From Acidimicrobiia bacterium (GTDB taxonomy: Bacteria; Actinomycetota; Acidimicrobiia; Acidimicrobiales; Bin134), in assembly GCA_022825005.1 (NCBI GenBank), contig JAJDYU010000085.1:1-64000 (forward strand): a stretch of 64,000 bases of DNA. Reading direction: 5' to 3'. The translations under genes and the position numbers were made by a program. The notes beneath the pieces were generated by a model. The model was not told where the DNA came from. It ran no database searches and saw nothing but the letters and a program-made list of their open reading frames with translations. This document shows, piece by piece, positions 17,364 to 25,840 of this stretch. The stretch's first letter is position 1. Every line of letters begins with the position of its first letter.

Positions 17364-18521
17364 ATGTCCAGTGACCAGGTAATGCGCGACATGATGGCCA
17401 ACTTGCCCGTGCCGGAATTCGAGTCCACGCCGTGGGCTTCGCCGCCGCCGCTCAGTGAAGCCACGGTGGCCCTTGTGACCAGCGCGGGATTGCACCGGGC
17501 CGATCAGGAACGCTTTGAGGGTCGCGGGGATATCAGCTATCGGATGCTTGACCGGGGCGACCGGGAGCTGATCTTGGGCCACTGGAGCTCGAACTTCGAC
17601 CGGGCTGCGTATGTGTCCGATCACAACGTGGTGTACCCCATCGACCGGTTGGAGGAACGGGCCGCCGACGGGACCATAGGGGCAGTGGCACCCCGGCATG
17701 TGGCATTTGCCGGCAACCAGCCCGACACGGTGTCAGAGGTGCGGCTGGACACCGGACCTGCCGCCGCGGCCGAACTTCGGGCCGACGGGGTGGACGTGGC
17801 CATCTTGACCCCGGTTTGACCGCTGTGCACGCGCACCGTGTGTGTGCTGGCCCATGTGCTGGAAGACGCTGGGATCGCCACGGTGGTGCTGGCGTCGATG
17901 CGGCCGGTGGCGGAGCGAATGAGCGTTCCCAGGGTGCTGTACTGCGAGTTCCCCCTGGGTCGCCCGTTGGGCATGCCTGACAATGCCCAATTCCAACACG
18001 GTGTGCTTGGCGCGGCATTCGACCTGCTCAACGCCCCCTCGGGCCCCGTGCTGGTGGACTATCCCGAAGTGGTGGAAGCGGTGGAGATGCCCCTGGCCTG
18101 TGCGCTGCCGCCCCGCTACGACCCTGATATCGCGCCTTCTATTGATGAGGCCCAGGGCCTTCGGGCTGCCTACGACCGGGCAGTGGCCCGACGGGGCGCC
18201 ACCGAGGTGGGCCGGGCCGTCGATGCCGACGGTGTGATCGAAGCGCTGGCCGACCTTGAGCGGGTGGCTGCCGGAGAACACTGGAAAGAGGTGTACGGGC
18301 CCCGGTTGGACACCATCGCGATTGCCCACGACATCCGGGCCTACTACCAGGAGGCCGCCCTGGAGTTGGCCGGGGGTCCGCCTCCCGGTGCACGGCAAGC
18401 AGAAGCCTGGTTCTACGAGGAGACTGAAGCGGGCAAGACCTTGGCTGCCGCCCGCGACGCCCTCACCGAACAAGAGGCCCCCAGCGGCATCACGTTCTAC
18501 ATGCAGCCTGTGGGGCGCTGA
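17364..18521 (+). CDS. GrdB-family selenoprotein with UxxC motif (selenoprotein B of the glycine/sarcosine/betaine reductase family)
   Basis: An upstream frame (17364-17819) and a downstream frame (to 18521) lie in the same phase, separated only by a TGA at 17817-17819. Read as Sec, the product has 385 residues with AILTPV-Sec-PLCTRTVCVL at residues 146-162, placing Sec152 in a UxxC redox motif at the end of a beta-strand. The N-terminal STPWASPPPLSEATVALVTS and NFDRAAYVSDHNVVYPIDRL segments match the actinobacterial GrdB-like family as I know it. GrdB of anaerobes acts with GrdA and GrdC, which are absent here, so the substrate is unknown. The ATG has a GGGAGAGTAGG site upstream. Confidence 0.85.
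17817..17847 (+). promoter_or_regulatory. Sec codon and SECIS-like hairpin of the GrdB-family gene
   Basis: After the TGA (17817-17819) and an 11-nt spacer comes a hairpin at 17831-17847: arms GCGCAC and GUGUGC (six pairs, one G-U) closing the five-base loop CGUGU. The stem length, loop size, spacing and the loop GU doublet are the same as in the fdhA element, supporting a functional SECIS for the same SelB. Found by eye. Confidence 0.75.
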
Positions 18522-18525
18522 GCCT

Positions 18526-19686
18526 TTAGCCCACTACAGGCAGCGGATCGCCGATGCGGGCAAAGCAATCGGCGGTGGTCGCCCCCATAAACGCAGTCCT
18601 GACGTCGTCGTCGAGCTCGTTCAAAGCGGGTTGGTAAAGCTCGATCGGATCGGCGTTGCCCTCCTGATGCGGGTAGTCGGAAGAGAACACCACCATGTCG
18701 GGAAGCGCAGCCAGTACGTCGAGGGCGTCGGTGTCGCCGAACCCGGGCAGGGGAGTGAGCCGCAGGTTGCGGCGCAGCATGTCCTCGCCGCTTACCGTCC
18801 ACGGCCAATCGCCCAAAGACGGCGACGAAAGGCACTGACGAGACAGGGTGGACACATACCAGGGCAGCCATCCCGCCCGCATCTCCTCCACTAGCACAGT
18901 GAGGTTGGGGAACCGGTGGAACACCCCGCCGAACAGCATGCTGGCAATGAGGTTCTGGGCGGCGTGCAGTCGCTGGGTGTTGGCCAGCCGGATCAGCCCG
19001 CCGATACCGGCCCCGTCGGGCAGGTCCCAGCCGATGTCGGCCCACTTGGAGAAGTCGGCCTCGGTATTTCCCACATGGATTACTGCCACCATGCCCAGCG
19101 AGGTAGTCGCAGCCCAAACCTTGTCCCAGTCGGGGTGGCCGGGCGGGCCGCCGGCGGGAGCGCCCCGCAGGGTGTAGAGGAAAAAGGCCCGGGCGCCTCG
19201 TTCCCGGCACCGCTCCAGTTCAGCCACCGCGTGGTCTAAGTTTGAGAAGTCGATAGTGGCCACCGAATGGAGCCGGTCACGCTGGTCCCAAAGCTGCTCG
19301 GTGAGAAAATCGTTGCACCGCTGGGCGGCGATCACCCGATCATCGGGCCGCAGGTAGTCGAGCTTCTGCCAGTAGCCGCCAGGGTTCACCAGGCAGTGGT
19401 CGATGCCCACCGAGTCCATCCACGCCACCCGCTCGGCCGCGGTGGAGTCATGGCGGGGGTGCAGCACCACCGGCCCGCCCGAGTCCTTGGCCCGCTTGAA
19501 CAGGTTGGGCAGCAACTCAGCCGGGCTTGGCAGGCGGTCGGCAGGCAGCACCTGGAGAAGGTCGCCGGCGATGGCGTTGGCCAGATGCGTCCGGTTGTCG
19601 GGTATCTGATCGGCCCACTGCTTCATGGGATCGACCCCCGCGGAGTCCCCCGTGATCTCCCAGTGGGTATCCACATCGATGATCAT
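18526..19686 (-). CDS. Amidohydrolase-2 family protein
   Basis: A 386-residue TIM-barrel metal hydrolase or decarboxylase of the amidohydrolase-2 group. It begins MIIDVDTHWEITGD, with the D-x-H form of the metal-site motif. Further ligand segments are MVAVIHVGNTEADFS and the terminal MVVFSSDYPHQEGNADPIEL, where SSDYPHQEG is the typical last metal and catalytic Asp region. The family acts on aromatic carboxylates, lactones or similar compounds. It converges on the selenoprotein gene with a 4-nt gap and is followed by the lipoprotein gene. Three related but distinct paralogs occur in this window (here, 24211 and 42077). Substrate unknown. Confidence 0.85.
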   Translation of the reverse strand: MIIDVDTHWEITGDSAGVDPMKQWADQIPDNRTHLANAIAGDLLQVLPADRLPSPAELLPNLFKRAKDSGGPVVLHPRHDSTAAERVAWMDSVGIDHCLVNPGGYWQKLDYLRPDDRVIAAQRCNDFLTEQLWDQRDRLHSVATIDFSNLDHAVAELERCRERGARAFFLYTLRGAPAGGPPGHPDWDKVWAATTSLGMVAVIHVGNTEADFSKWADIGWDLPDGAGIGGLIRLANTQRLHAAQNLIASMLFGGVFHRFPNLTVLVEEMRAGWLPWYVSTLSRQCLSSPSLGDWPWTVSGEDMLRRNLRLTPLPGFGDTDALDVLAALPDMVVFSSDYPHQEGNADPIELYQPALNELDDDVRTAFMGATTADCFARIGDPLPVVG

Positions 19687-19721
19687 CTGCTGAGTCTATG
19701 GGGCAGCCGGCACCCCCGCTC

Positions 19722-21449
19722 TCAGCCGACTCGGGCGATGAACCAGCGCGGGGGTGAGGGGGTGGTAGAGGAAGTGAGATATTGGGAAGGGGTTGAAACG
19801 GCCTGGCCGTCGCCGACTCCGATCTGGGCGTCTTCGCCGAAGTCGGTCTCCTGGAATACAAAAGTCTGAACTTTGGCGATCACAAAGTCGTGGCCAACGG
19901 CCACTTCGACTTCGGTGATGGAGTTGTCATCTTGGGTGCCTTCGGACAAGCCGAATGCTTCTTGGATGGTCTGCCATTTCCATTCGGTGCCGTGCGGCGA
20001 CCAGCCAACCAGAAGCTCATTGGGGTTGTAATCGCCGTAGGTTGCTGATTCCTCTTGCTTGAGAGCGGCTTCCATGACCGCATCCGCCAACTCCTCGCCA
20101 GAGAAAGCCACGAGTTCGGCTCCGGTCTCGGGATCATGGAACACAACAAGTGTGGAACCGTCGTCAACTTCGACTTCACGCACTAACTCTGGAGGTTCCT
20201 CCTGTCGAAGGGTCTCGGCGTCGAACACGTAAACGGCCGAGTCATCCTCCAAGTGCCACAAGGTGATGCCGCCTTCAGGCTGGTTGTACCGGAGTTCGTA
20301 GCCGTCCTCTTCGAAGCTGATGTCGGGCAGAGTGAAGTTTTCTTCAGGTTCGCCGAAAGGCCATTCCGGTCCTCCCACCGCGGCTACCCCCGCAGGTCCG
20401 ACGGCAAGATCGGGCATCCACCCAATGCCGTCGGGCAATGTCAATACCAGGTCTGTCCCGTAGACGCCCTCAAAGTGCTCTACCTTGAACTTCCCGTCGG
20501 TCTGATCAGCAGTCCAAATCTCGTTTCGAGCGCTATCGGTGACGTCAACGTCAACCATGCTGCTATTCCATTGACGGCCATCAGGGGAATGAAGCACGTA
20601 GTCCTCGCCAGAGTCAGATATGAGCAGGTGGAAGCCGTCAGATGCTCCATGGCCGCCGGAAACCCAACCCGGGAATTCGGCCACCAACCCGGCTGGTCCA
20701 CCATCGCTCAAGAAGAGGTGGACGCGCACATCGCTCGGCTCGTAGGCCATATCCTCATCAAGGACGTCGTCCATATGGGGCTGCCATGTGTCACTCTGGA
20801 CCGCCACCACAATGAGCCTTTCCACCACGAAGGCATCAACGATCCAAGCCGTGCCTTCGAAAGGACCAAGGTCAACTACCAATTCATCCCAATTGGATCC
20901 CTGGTCATCGGAGAACAAGGCCCGGGTATCGGGCGCATCCTCGCGTGTGTCCCATCCCTGAACCACCCAGCGGTCGCCAGAAATATCGACGCTCCAGGGA
21001 CTGAAGCCGGTCGGAATGGGAAGTTCAGACCAGTCCACCCCGTTGTCGGTGACAAGCACCTTGTTCACAGCATCGGGACTGGCGGAAAGGGCAAGCACTC
21101 GGCCGTTGCCGACTGATTCGAGTCTCGGAAACCAATCCTGATCGAGGTCAAACACTTCGCTGAGATCGACCTCGGTCCAAACGAGCTCCGATTCCAGAGG
21201 AGTATCCAATGGAGCAGATTCCTGTGGTGGAGCGATCGGCGTTGCGACGGCTGGCGCAGCGGTTGGCGCCTGGGTAGGAACAGGAGTCAGATCGCTGGAC
21301 ACGATGACTTCGTTGGGATCCGACGAACTACAGGCTGTGATCCCGATGGTCAAGATTGCAATCAGCGAGGCAACGCCAACTGCTGTCCCCAGGGCATACC
21401 GGGTTGAAGCCGCGGTCACCGGATACAAGATGCCACATCCATGTCGCAT
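19722..21449 (-). CDS. Lipoprotein paralogous to the anti-sigma partner, probable beta-propeller-like repeat protein
   Basis: A 575-residue secreted lipoprotein. The N-terminus has a hydrophobic signal ending in a lipobox (ITAC, Cys40), then a Pro/Thr/Ala linker. The remainder is beta-rich and acidic, with repeated phrases that recur in the next gene: ALFSDDQGSNWDEL, LFLSDGGPAGLVAEFPGW, YELRYNQPEGGITLWHLEDD, WSPHGTEWKWQTIQEAFGL and the C-terminal RWFIARVG. SDDQG..W is reminiscent of the Asp-box of sialidase-like propellers. The likely start is either the ATG at 21449 or a GTG at 21419, which would give a shorter signal peptide. It probably senses or binds an extracytoplasmic ligand; nothing more specific can be said. 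Confidence 0.7.
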   Translation of the reverse strand: MRHGCGILYPVTAASTRYALGTAVGVASLIAILTIGITACSSSDPNEVIVSSDLTPVPTQAPTAAPAVATPIAPPQESAPLDTPLESELVWTEVDLSEVFDLDQDWFPRLESVGNGRVLALSASPDAVNKVLVTDNGVDWSELPIPTGFSPWSVDISGDRWVVQGWDTREDAPDTRALFSDDQGSNWDELVVDLGPFEGTAWIVDAFVVERLIVVAVQSDTWQPHMDDVLDEDMAYEPSDVRVHLFLSDGGPAGLVAEFPGWVSGGHGASDGFHLLISDSGEDYVLHSPDGRQWNSSMVDVDVTDSARNEIWTADQTDGKFKVEHFEGVYGTDLVLTLPDGIGWMPDLAVGPAGVAAVGGPEWPFGEPEENFTLPDISFEEDGYELRYNQPEGGITLWHLEDDSAVYVFDAETLRQEEPPELVREVEVDDGSTLVVFHDPETGAELVAFSGEELADAVMEAALKQEESATYGDYNPNELLVGWSPHGTEWKWQTIQEAFGLSEGTQDDNSITEVEVAVGHDFVIAKVQTFVFQETDFGEDAQIGVGDGQAVSTPSQYLTSSTTPSPPRWFIARVG

Positions 21450-21476
21450 CTATGCATCGGGGTGGCGTAGAGCGCT

Positions 21477-21517
21477 GTGGGCAGTTGATGCGGAGGGGGA
21501 ACGCATCAACCGCCCAC
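21477..21517. terminator. Long intergenic hairpin between paralogous genes
   Basis: Two 16-nt arms, GTGGGCAGTTGATGCG and CGCATCAACCGCCCAC, complementary except for one position, flank a 9-nt loop (GAGGGGGAA). It lies just after the stop of the anti-sigma partner gene and before the lipoprotein gene. No T-run follows on either strand, so it may attenuate, stabilise the mRNA end or terminate by a Rho-like mechanism. Terminator is my best guess. Confidence 0.5.
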
Positions 21518-21530
21518 AACAGTCCCGCCC

Positions 21531-23576
21531 TCAGCCGACTCTGGCGATGAACCAGCGGGGGGGCTGGGGGGTGAGGGAGACGGTTCCGTCGCCGCCACTG
21601 GTGACATCAGAGGGCTCGGCTTCGTAGGTTTCGACCCGAGCGAGCACGAAGTCGCTGCCGACGGCCAACTCCACGTTGGCGTACTCGGCGTCGGAATCGG
21701 CGACGTTGAAGGCTTCGGTGAGAGTCTGCCAGCCCCAGGCGGAGCCGTCGATTGACCAGCCCACCCATCGCTCTGGTTGTTTGGGCTGGATTGGTGGAGG
21801 GGTCGGCTCATCGCCGGGGTCGGGCAACGACTCGAGCAGGGCAGCTTCCAGGTCGTCCAAGTTGAACGTCACCAAGTCCTCTCCGGTTTCGAGGTCTTGG
21901 AAGATCAAGTAGCCGTTGCCTCCGCTGTCGTCTTCGACCGGCCGAAAGCCTTCAGGCGGGGTGGTGCCGTGGAGGGCTTCGTAGTCGAATTCATAGACCG
22001 GGGCACCCTCGGACAAGTCCCATAGGGTGAAGCCGCCCACCGGCTCGTTGTACCGAAGCTCATAGCCGTCCTCAACCAACCGCAACTCGGGGGAGGCCCA
22101 TAAGGGAACGGTCGCGCCGCTCGGTACGGCCACCACGGCTATGCCCGCGGGACCTACGGCCAGGCGATTCACACCGCCAATGCCCTTGGGGAGCTCGGCG
22201 GCCAGCGGTGGGGCATAGACGCCCTCGGCGCGCTCAATTCGGTACTCGCTACCCGTTTGGCTGGCAGTCCAGATGGTTGCCTCTGGAGATGAGTAGCTCA
22301 AGGGGTAGACCCCGATAGGTACGCCATCGCCATAGCTCAGGGGCCCTTGGTTCCATTGACGACCATCAGACGAGGTGAGCAGTTGTCCTTCCTGATAGCC
22401 CAGCAGCGCAAGTTGGAAGCCGTCGTCAGTGCCATAGCCGCCAATAGCGGGGCCGGGAAGCTCTGCCACCATTTGTGCAGGGCCGCCGTCGCTGAAGTAG
22501 AGGTGGGCGTATTCCCGTATCCCTCCGTAGAGAAAGTCCTCCTCCTCGGCGGTCAGCTCGAATGACTCGGGGGCCGACGACTCATCGCGGGTGAAGCTCA
22601 CCGTGTTGCCCTGCACGCTCGTCCACCCCCGAATCGACTCTTCGTCGGGTACTAGGCCTCGGGCCACGATCACCGAGGCGACATCGGGTTGTGTTCTGGT
22701 GTTCACCGCCACCACCATGTTCTCGCCGGACACCAGAGCCGCGGCCACCCGCGCCGAGTCCTCGGCGGGGTCGAGCGAAATGCCTAGGTCGGTCCATGTG
22801 GCACCCTGATCATCGGAGAAAAGAGCCCGATTTTGAAACGAGGACAGCGGCACGTCTTCTGGTGCGGTGGTGGCGCCTTGGTCTTCGGGGTAGGAGAATT
22901 GGTCTTGAGACTCGGCGCTGGTTGTCGTCCATCCGGTCACCAGCCAGCGGTCACCGACGATGTCGGCGTGCCCCAGTGAGAAATCCGTCGGCATGGAGAT
23001 GACAGTCCAGTCCGCACCGTTCTCCGAGACCAGCATCTGGTTGCCTTCGGGGCTGTAGACCTCGACTAGCACCCGGCCGTCACCCACATTCCTGACGTGG
23101 CTGAAGTAGGTCACGTCAGCGCTGAAGATGCTTGCTGGCTCGAACTCCGTCCATTTGAGCACCGGCCCGGTGGACAGGCTTTCGGGCGTGGGGGGCTCGG
23201 CGCTTGTTTCCGGCTCGGCCGGGGGCAGGTCTTGGACTGTCTCCGGCGGCTCCTCGTCCAACACCGTGGTGGGCTCTGGGTCAGCGGTGACTGCGGGCTC
23301 GTCAACCACGATCAACTCGGTGGACTGGTCGTCGTCCAGCGCGTTCCAGGCAGAGATGCCGCCCGCCACCAAGGCGGCCGCGGCGGCGATACTCACTACC
23401 GTCCGGCGGGTATTGCGGGCTCTGGCTTGAGCAACGGCCCGCTCGGCGATGAAGGTCACCGGCGGCCGAGAAGCGGGGGCTTCCACCCGCTCGCGGATGG
23501 CGCTTCCCAAAGCCGCGCCGAGGGAGTGATCGTCAGCGTTCATGAGATCATCAGGGGTTCGGTGCTCGTCGCTCAT
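21531..23576 (-). CDS. Putative membrane anti-sigma factor with large extracytoplasmic beta-propeller-like domain
   Basis: The 681-residue protein has a hydrophilic N-terminal cytosolic segment (about 1-57), one membrane helix at residues 59-79 (TVVSIAAAAALVAGGISAW), a Pro/Glu/Thr-rich linker to about 140, and a 540-residue outer domain. The outer domain shares phrases with the downstream lipoprotein (ALFSDDQGATWTDL, LYFSDGGPAQMVAELPG, YELRYNEPVGGFTLWDLSEG, RWFIARVG). Its ATG overlaps the sigma factor stop by 4 nt, the usual arrangement for an anti-sigma factor. No zinc-type (HxxxCxxC) anti-sigma motif is visible, so the sigma-binding region would be of another kind. The role is inferred from operon structure and topology. 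Confidence 0.7.
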   Translation of the reverse strand: MSDEHRTPDDLMNADDHSLGAALGSAIRERVEAPASRPPVTFIAERAVAQARARNTRRTVVSIAAAAALVAGGISAWNALDDDQSTELIVVDEPAVTADPEPTTVLDEEPPETVQDLPPAEPETSAEPPTPESLSTGPVLKWTEFEPASIFSADVTYFSHVRNVGDGRVLVEVYSPEGNQMLVSENGADWTVISMPTDFSLGHADIVGDRWLVTGWTTTSAESQDQFSYPEDQGATTAPEDVPLSSFQNRALFSDDQGATWTDLGISLDPAEDSARVAAALVSGENMVVAVNTRTQPDVASVIVARGLVPDEESIRGWTSVQGNTVSFTRDESSAPESFELTAEEEDFLYGGIREYAHLYFSDGGPAQMVAELPGPAIGGYGTDDGFQLALLGYQEGQLLTSSDGRQWNQGPLSYGDGVPIGVYPLSYSSPEATIWTASQTGSEYRIERAEGVYAPPLAAELPKGIGGVNRLAVGPAGIAVVAVPSGATVPLWASPELRLVEDGYELRYNEPVGGFTLWDLSEGAPVYEFDYEALHGTTPPEGFRPVEDDSGGNGYLIFQDLETGEDLVTFNLDDLEAALLESLPDPGDEPTPPPIQPKQPERWVGWSIDGSAWGWQTLTEAFNVADSDAEYANVELAVGSDFVLARVETYEAEPSDVTSGGDGTVSLTPQPPRWFIARVG

Positions 23577-24106
23577 TGCTCGATCACCTTTCGCAGCTCG
23601 GCCAACCCACGGGAGGTGGCGCTCTTTACAGTCCCAGGCCGTACCCCCATGGCCTGGGCGATCTCTCTTTCGGTCATGTCGGCGTAGAACTTCAATACGA
23701 GGACGGTCTTTTGGCGGGGCGAGAGCTGGTCGAGGGCGTCGAGAAGGTAGTCACGTTCCTCGGGCTTGGGGGGAATGAACGGACGCAGGCCGATGCGCCG
23801 CCGCACTTCACGCTTGCGCAATTCGCTTCGAGTGCCATTCACCACCGCAGTGCGCAGGTATGCCCCCGGCTGGTCGAGTCGGCCCCAACGGTCGAAGACC
23901 TTGGCGAAAGCGTCCTGCACTACCTCCTCGGCGATCTCGGGACTATCTACCAGACCTCGGGCCAAGCGGACCATCGGCTCGTATTCGGCCTGGTACAGGT
24001 CGTCGAAGCTGGCCAGCTCTATAACCTCGCCAGTTGGCGCTGGTACAAGTGAATCCGGCCGTTCGCCTTCAGAAACTCCCGAAGCCATCCAAGGGATAGT
24101 CTTCAT
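23573..24106 (-). CDS. ECF-type RNA polymerase sigma factor
   Basis: A 177-residue extracytoplasmic-function sigma factor. Region 2 is visible as LYQAEYEPMVRLARGLVDS and EIAEEVVQDAFAKVFDRWG, and region 4 as LDALDQLSPRQKTVLVLKFY with the HTH MTEREIAQAMGVRPGTVKSA. It should direct transcription of its own operon and a regulon elsewhere. An ECF-type promoter (24118-24143) sits immediately upstream, and the cognate inhibitor is probably the overlapping downstream membrane protein. The start is taken at the ATG 24106; a GTG one codon earlier or an ATG six codons later are alternatives. No C-terminal sensory extension is present. Confidence 0.9.
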   Translation of the reverse strand: MKTIPWMASGVSEGERPDSLVPAPTGEVIELASFDDLYQAEYEPMVRLARGLVDSPEIAEEVVQDAFAKVFDRWGRLDQPGAYLRTAVVNGTRSELRKREVRRRIGLRPFIPPKPEERDYLLDALDQLSPRQKTVLVLKFYADMTEREIAQAMGVRPGTVKSATSRGLAELRKVIEQ

Positions 24107-24117
24107 CACCCCGCAAC

Positions 24118-24143
24118 GACGCCCGGTGATGCTGTTTGGTTCC
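24118..24143 (-). promoter_or_regulatory. ECF-type promoter of the sigma factor operon
   Basis: On the minus strand, GGAACC (24143-24138) is followed after 16 nt by CGTC (24121-24118, in CGTCGTT). This is the classic -35 GGAAC and -10 CGTC pairing and spacing of ECF sigma factors. It points to autoregulation by the sigma factor encoded directly downstream. The -10 ends only 11 nt before the ATG at 24106, so the transcript would be leaderless or nearly so. Confidence 0.75.
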
Positions 24144-24210
24144 TTATTCCCCCAAGCGGGGCGCGGTCGAGCTAGAGAAACTCAGCTAGCAGTTGGGGTT
24201 GCCGTCCTTC

Positions 24211-25416
24211 TCAGGCTGCGACGGCGTTCTTGAGCAGGGCTTCGTTGGGCTCAGCCGGGAGCTCGTCTAGGGGCACCGCTATCTCGTTGTGGGTTGGGCC
24301 ATGCTGGGCGGCCAGCGGGGCCAGGGCGTCGAGGTCGAACCCGTACAGATCGGCGGCGTTGCCGGCCAAGATCTGCTGGAGCTCCACTGGGTCGGTGTCG
24401 CAGAACACCTGGCGCAGGTGCTCGCGGGTATAGGGCCCGGTGCCCTCGTTGTGGGGGTAGTCGGAGCCCCACATCACCTTGTTCACGCCCAGCACTTCGC
24501 GGGCGGCGGCGTCATCGTGGCCAGGCTGGCTGATGCCCACCCAGCAGTTCTGCTGGAAATACTCGGTGGCGCTCTTGGGCAGGATGTGGCTCTCGTCGTA
24601 ACGCATCTCGCCCATGCGGCCGGTGTCGCGGATCTTGGCCAGGGTCTCATCCATGTGGGACAGAGCCCCCAACAGCCAGGCACAGCCCTGCTCGGTCATC
24701 ACGAACTTGAGCTTGGGGAAGCGCTCGAACACTCCCGACAGCAAGAGCTGGTAGAAGGGCCGGTGGGAGTAGAAGCTCACCTCGGTGATGAACAGCAGGT
24801 CGGAAACCGAGTACTTGCCGTAGTTGGGGACGCCAGTGCCGCCGTGGCTGTTGACGATCACCCCGAGGTCTTCGCAGGCGGCCCAGAACGGGTCGTACGC
24901 CGGGTCGTACAGGGGGGCGAGGTCGTCGCAGTCGGGCGGGATGGCCGAGATGAGCACGCCGCCGCGCAGGTTGTTGGCGGCGATGAACTCCACGTCTTTG
25001 ATGGCCTCGTCCACGTCGTTCAAGAAGGTCTGGCCGATGCCGGCCCGCTGGTCGGGATACTGGGCGCACCAGTCGGCCAGCCAGCGGTTGTGGGCCCGGA
25101 TGCCGGCCAAGCGGTGCTCAAGCTGATCGGCCCGGGGCGGGCGGGCAAACAAAATGAAGCTGGGGAAGAAGGGGGGCACGGTGTTGGGGAACACCACCTC
25201 GCCCACCTGCCCGTCGGCGTACAGGTCGCCGAGTCGGCGCTCGTTGTCCCAGTTGCGCACCCGGCCGCCGTCTTGGAGGTCGCGGAACGGATTGCGGTAC
25301 TTCTCCCGCCAGGCGTCGAAATCGTCGTGGTACTTGGATTCCAGAAACCCGCGGTAGGTCTCGTGGTTGGCGCCGGCATGGCAGTCAGCCGAGATGATGG
25401 TGTAGCGGTCGCTCAT
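24211..25416 (-). CDS. Amidohydrolase-2 family protein
   Basis: A 401-residue member of the amidohydrolase-2 superfamily, beginning YTIISADCHAGANHETYRG (D-x-H metal motif). Middle ligands are in LGVIVNSHGGTGVPNYG, the family's FPKLKFVMTEQGCAWLLGA block is present, and the final metal and catalytic Asp lie in VMWGSDYPHNEGTGPYTRE. Its central insert and overall length resemble the actinobacterial amidohydrolases often found in aromatic or lipid catabolic clusters. It stands alone between the sigma factor operon and a divergent EF-Tu-like gene. Substrate unknown; hydrolase versus decarboxylase cannot be decided. Confidence 0.87.
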   Translation of the reverse strand: MSDRYTIISADCHAGANHETYRGFLESKYHDDFDAWREKYRNPFRDLQDGGRVRNWDNERRLGDLYADGQVGEVVFPNTVPPFFPSFILFARPPRADQLEHRLAGIRAHNRWLADWCAQYPDQRAGIGQTFLNDVDEAIKDVEFIAANNLRGGVLISAIPPDCDDLAPLYDPAYDPFWAACEDLGVIVNSHGGTGVPNYGKYSVSDLLFITEVSFYSHRPFYQLLLSGVFERFPKLKFVMTEQGCAWLLGALSHMDETLAKIRDTGRMGEMRYDESHILPKSATEYFQQNCWVGISQPGHDDAAAREVLGVNKVMWGSDYPHNEGTGPYTREHLRQVFCDTDPVELQQILAGNAADLYGFDLDALAPLAAQHGPTHNEIAVPLDELPAEPNEALLKNAVAA

Positions 25417-25434
25417 TCCACTAGTTTGCCAATT

Positions 25435-25806
25435 GTGAGCAACTCGCCGGGCATCGTGGAAGGGGAGTGGGACGACCAGCCCCGCAATTGGCGGACCTTC
25501 TTCAAGCGGTGGCGTCGCAGCAAGGAACTGTTCCGGCTTGAGGTGGTCCGCACCGAGGCCATGTCAGCCGACGAGTTCTTCGTGATTGGCCGGGCCACCG
25601 CCGGCCGGGTCCAAGTGGGCGACGCTCTTGTGGTTGACGTAGGAGCTCAATCAATCTCCACCTCGGTCGTCTCCATCGACCACACCGTGCATGGCGATGG
25701 CGGCGACGGTGGAGACGAGTTCCACATGCTTATGGCCGTAAAGCTCGATGGCATCGGCCCCGACTCCGGCATAGAGCCCGGAACCATCATCCGCCAGCCC
25801 AGCTAG
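25435..25806 (+). CDS. Stand-alone EF-Tu-domain-2-like beta-barrel protein
   Basis: Starting at a GTG 18 nt from the divergent amidohydrolase start, the frame encodes 123 residues. After a basic, Trp-rich N-terminus (NWRTFFKRWRRSKELF), the rest looks like the second domain of translational GTPases: FFVIGRATAGRVQVGDALVV, then ISTSVVSIDHTV, then LMAVKLDGIGPDSGIEPGT and IIRQP. These follow the strand order of the EF-Tu/IF2 beta-barrel (xxIxGRxxxGxVxxGDxV ... GxxxGL.L.GI....I.pG.vI). No GTPase domain is present. Such orphan barrels occur in bacteria but have no established function; binding of nucleic acid or a protein partner is a guess. Confidence 0.65.
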   Translation: MSNSPGIVEGEWDDQPRNWRTFFKRWRRSKELFRLEVVRTEAMSADEFFVIGRATAGRVQVGDALVVDVGAQSISTSVVSIDHTVHGDGGDGGDEFHMLMAVKLDGIGPDSGIEPGTIIRQPS

Positions 25807-25840
25807 AGGGGACTGCTTTGGCCCTAAACCCGCTTGGGTG

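Noticed and set aside
24289-25806. A 505-codon open frame antisense to the amidohydrolase gene
   Set aside because: It is a high-GC shadow of the amidohydrolase. Only its last 123 codons, from the GTG at 25435, have a protein-like pattern, and these are reported separately.
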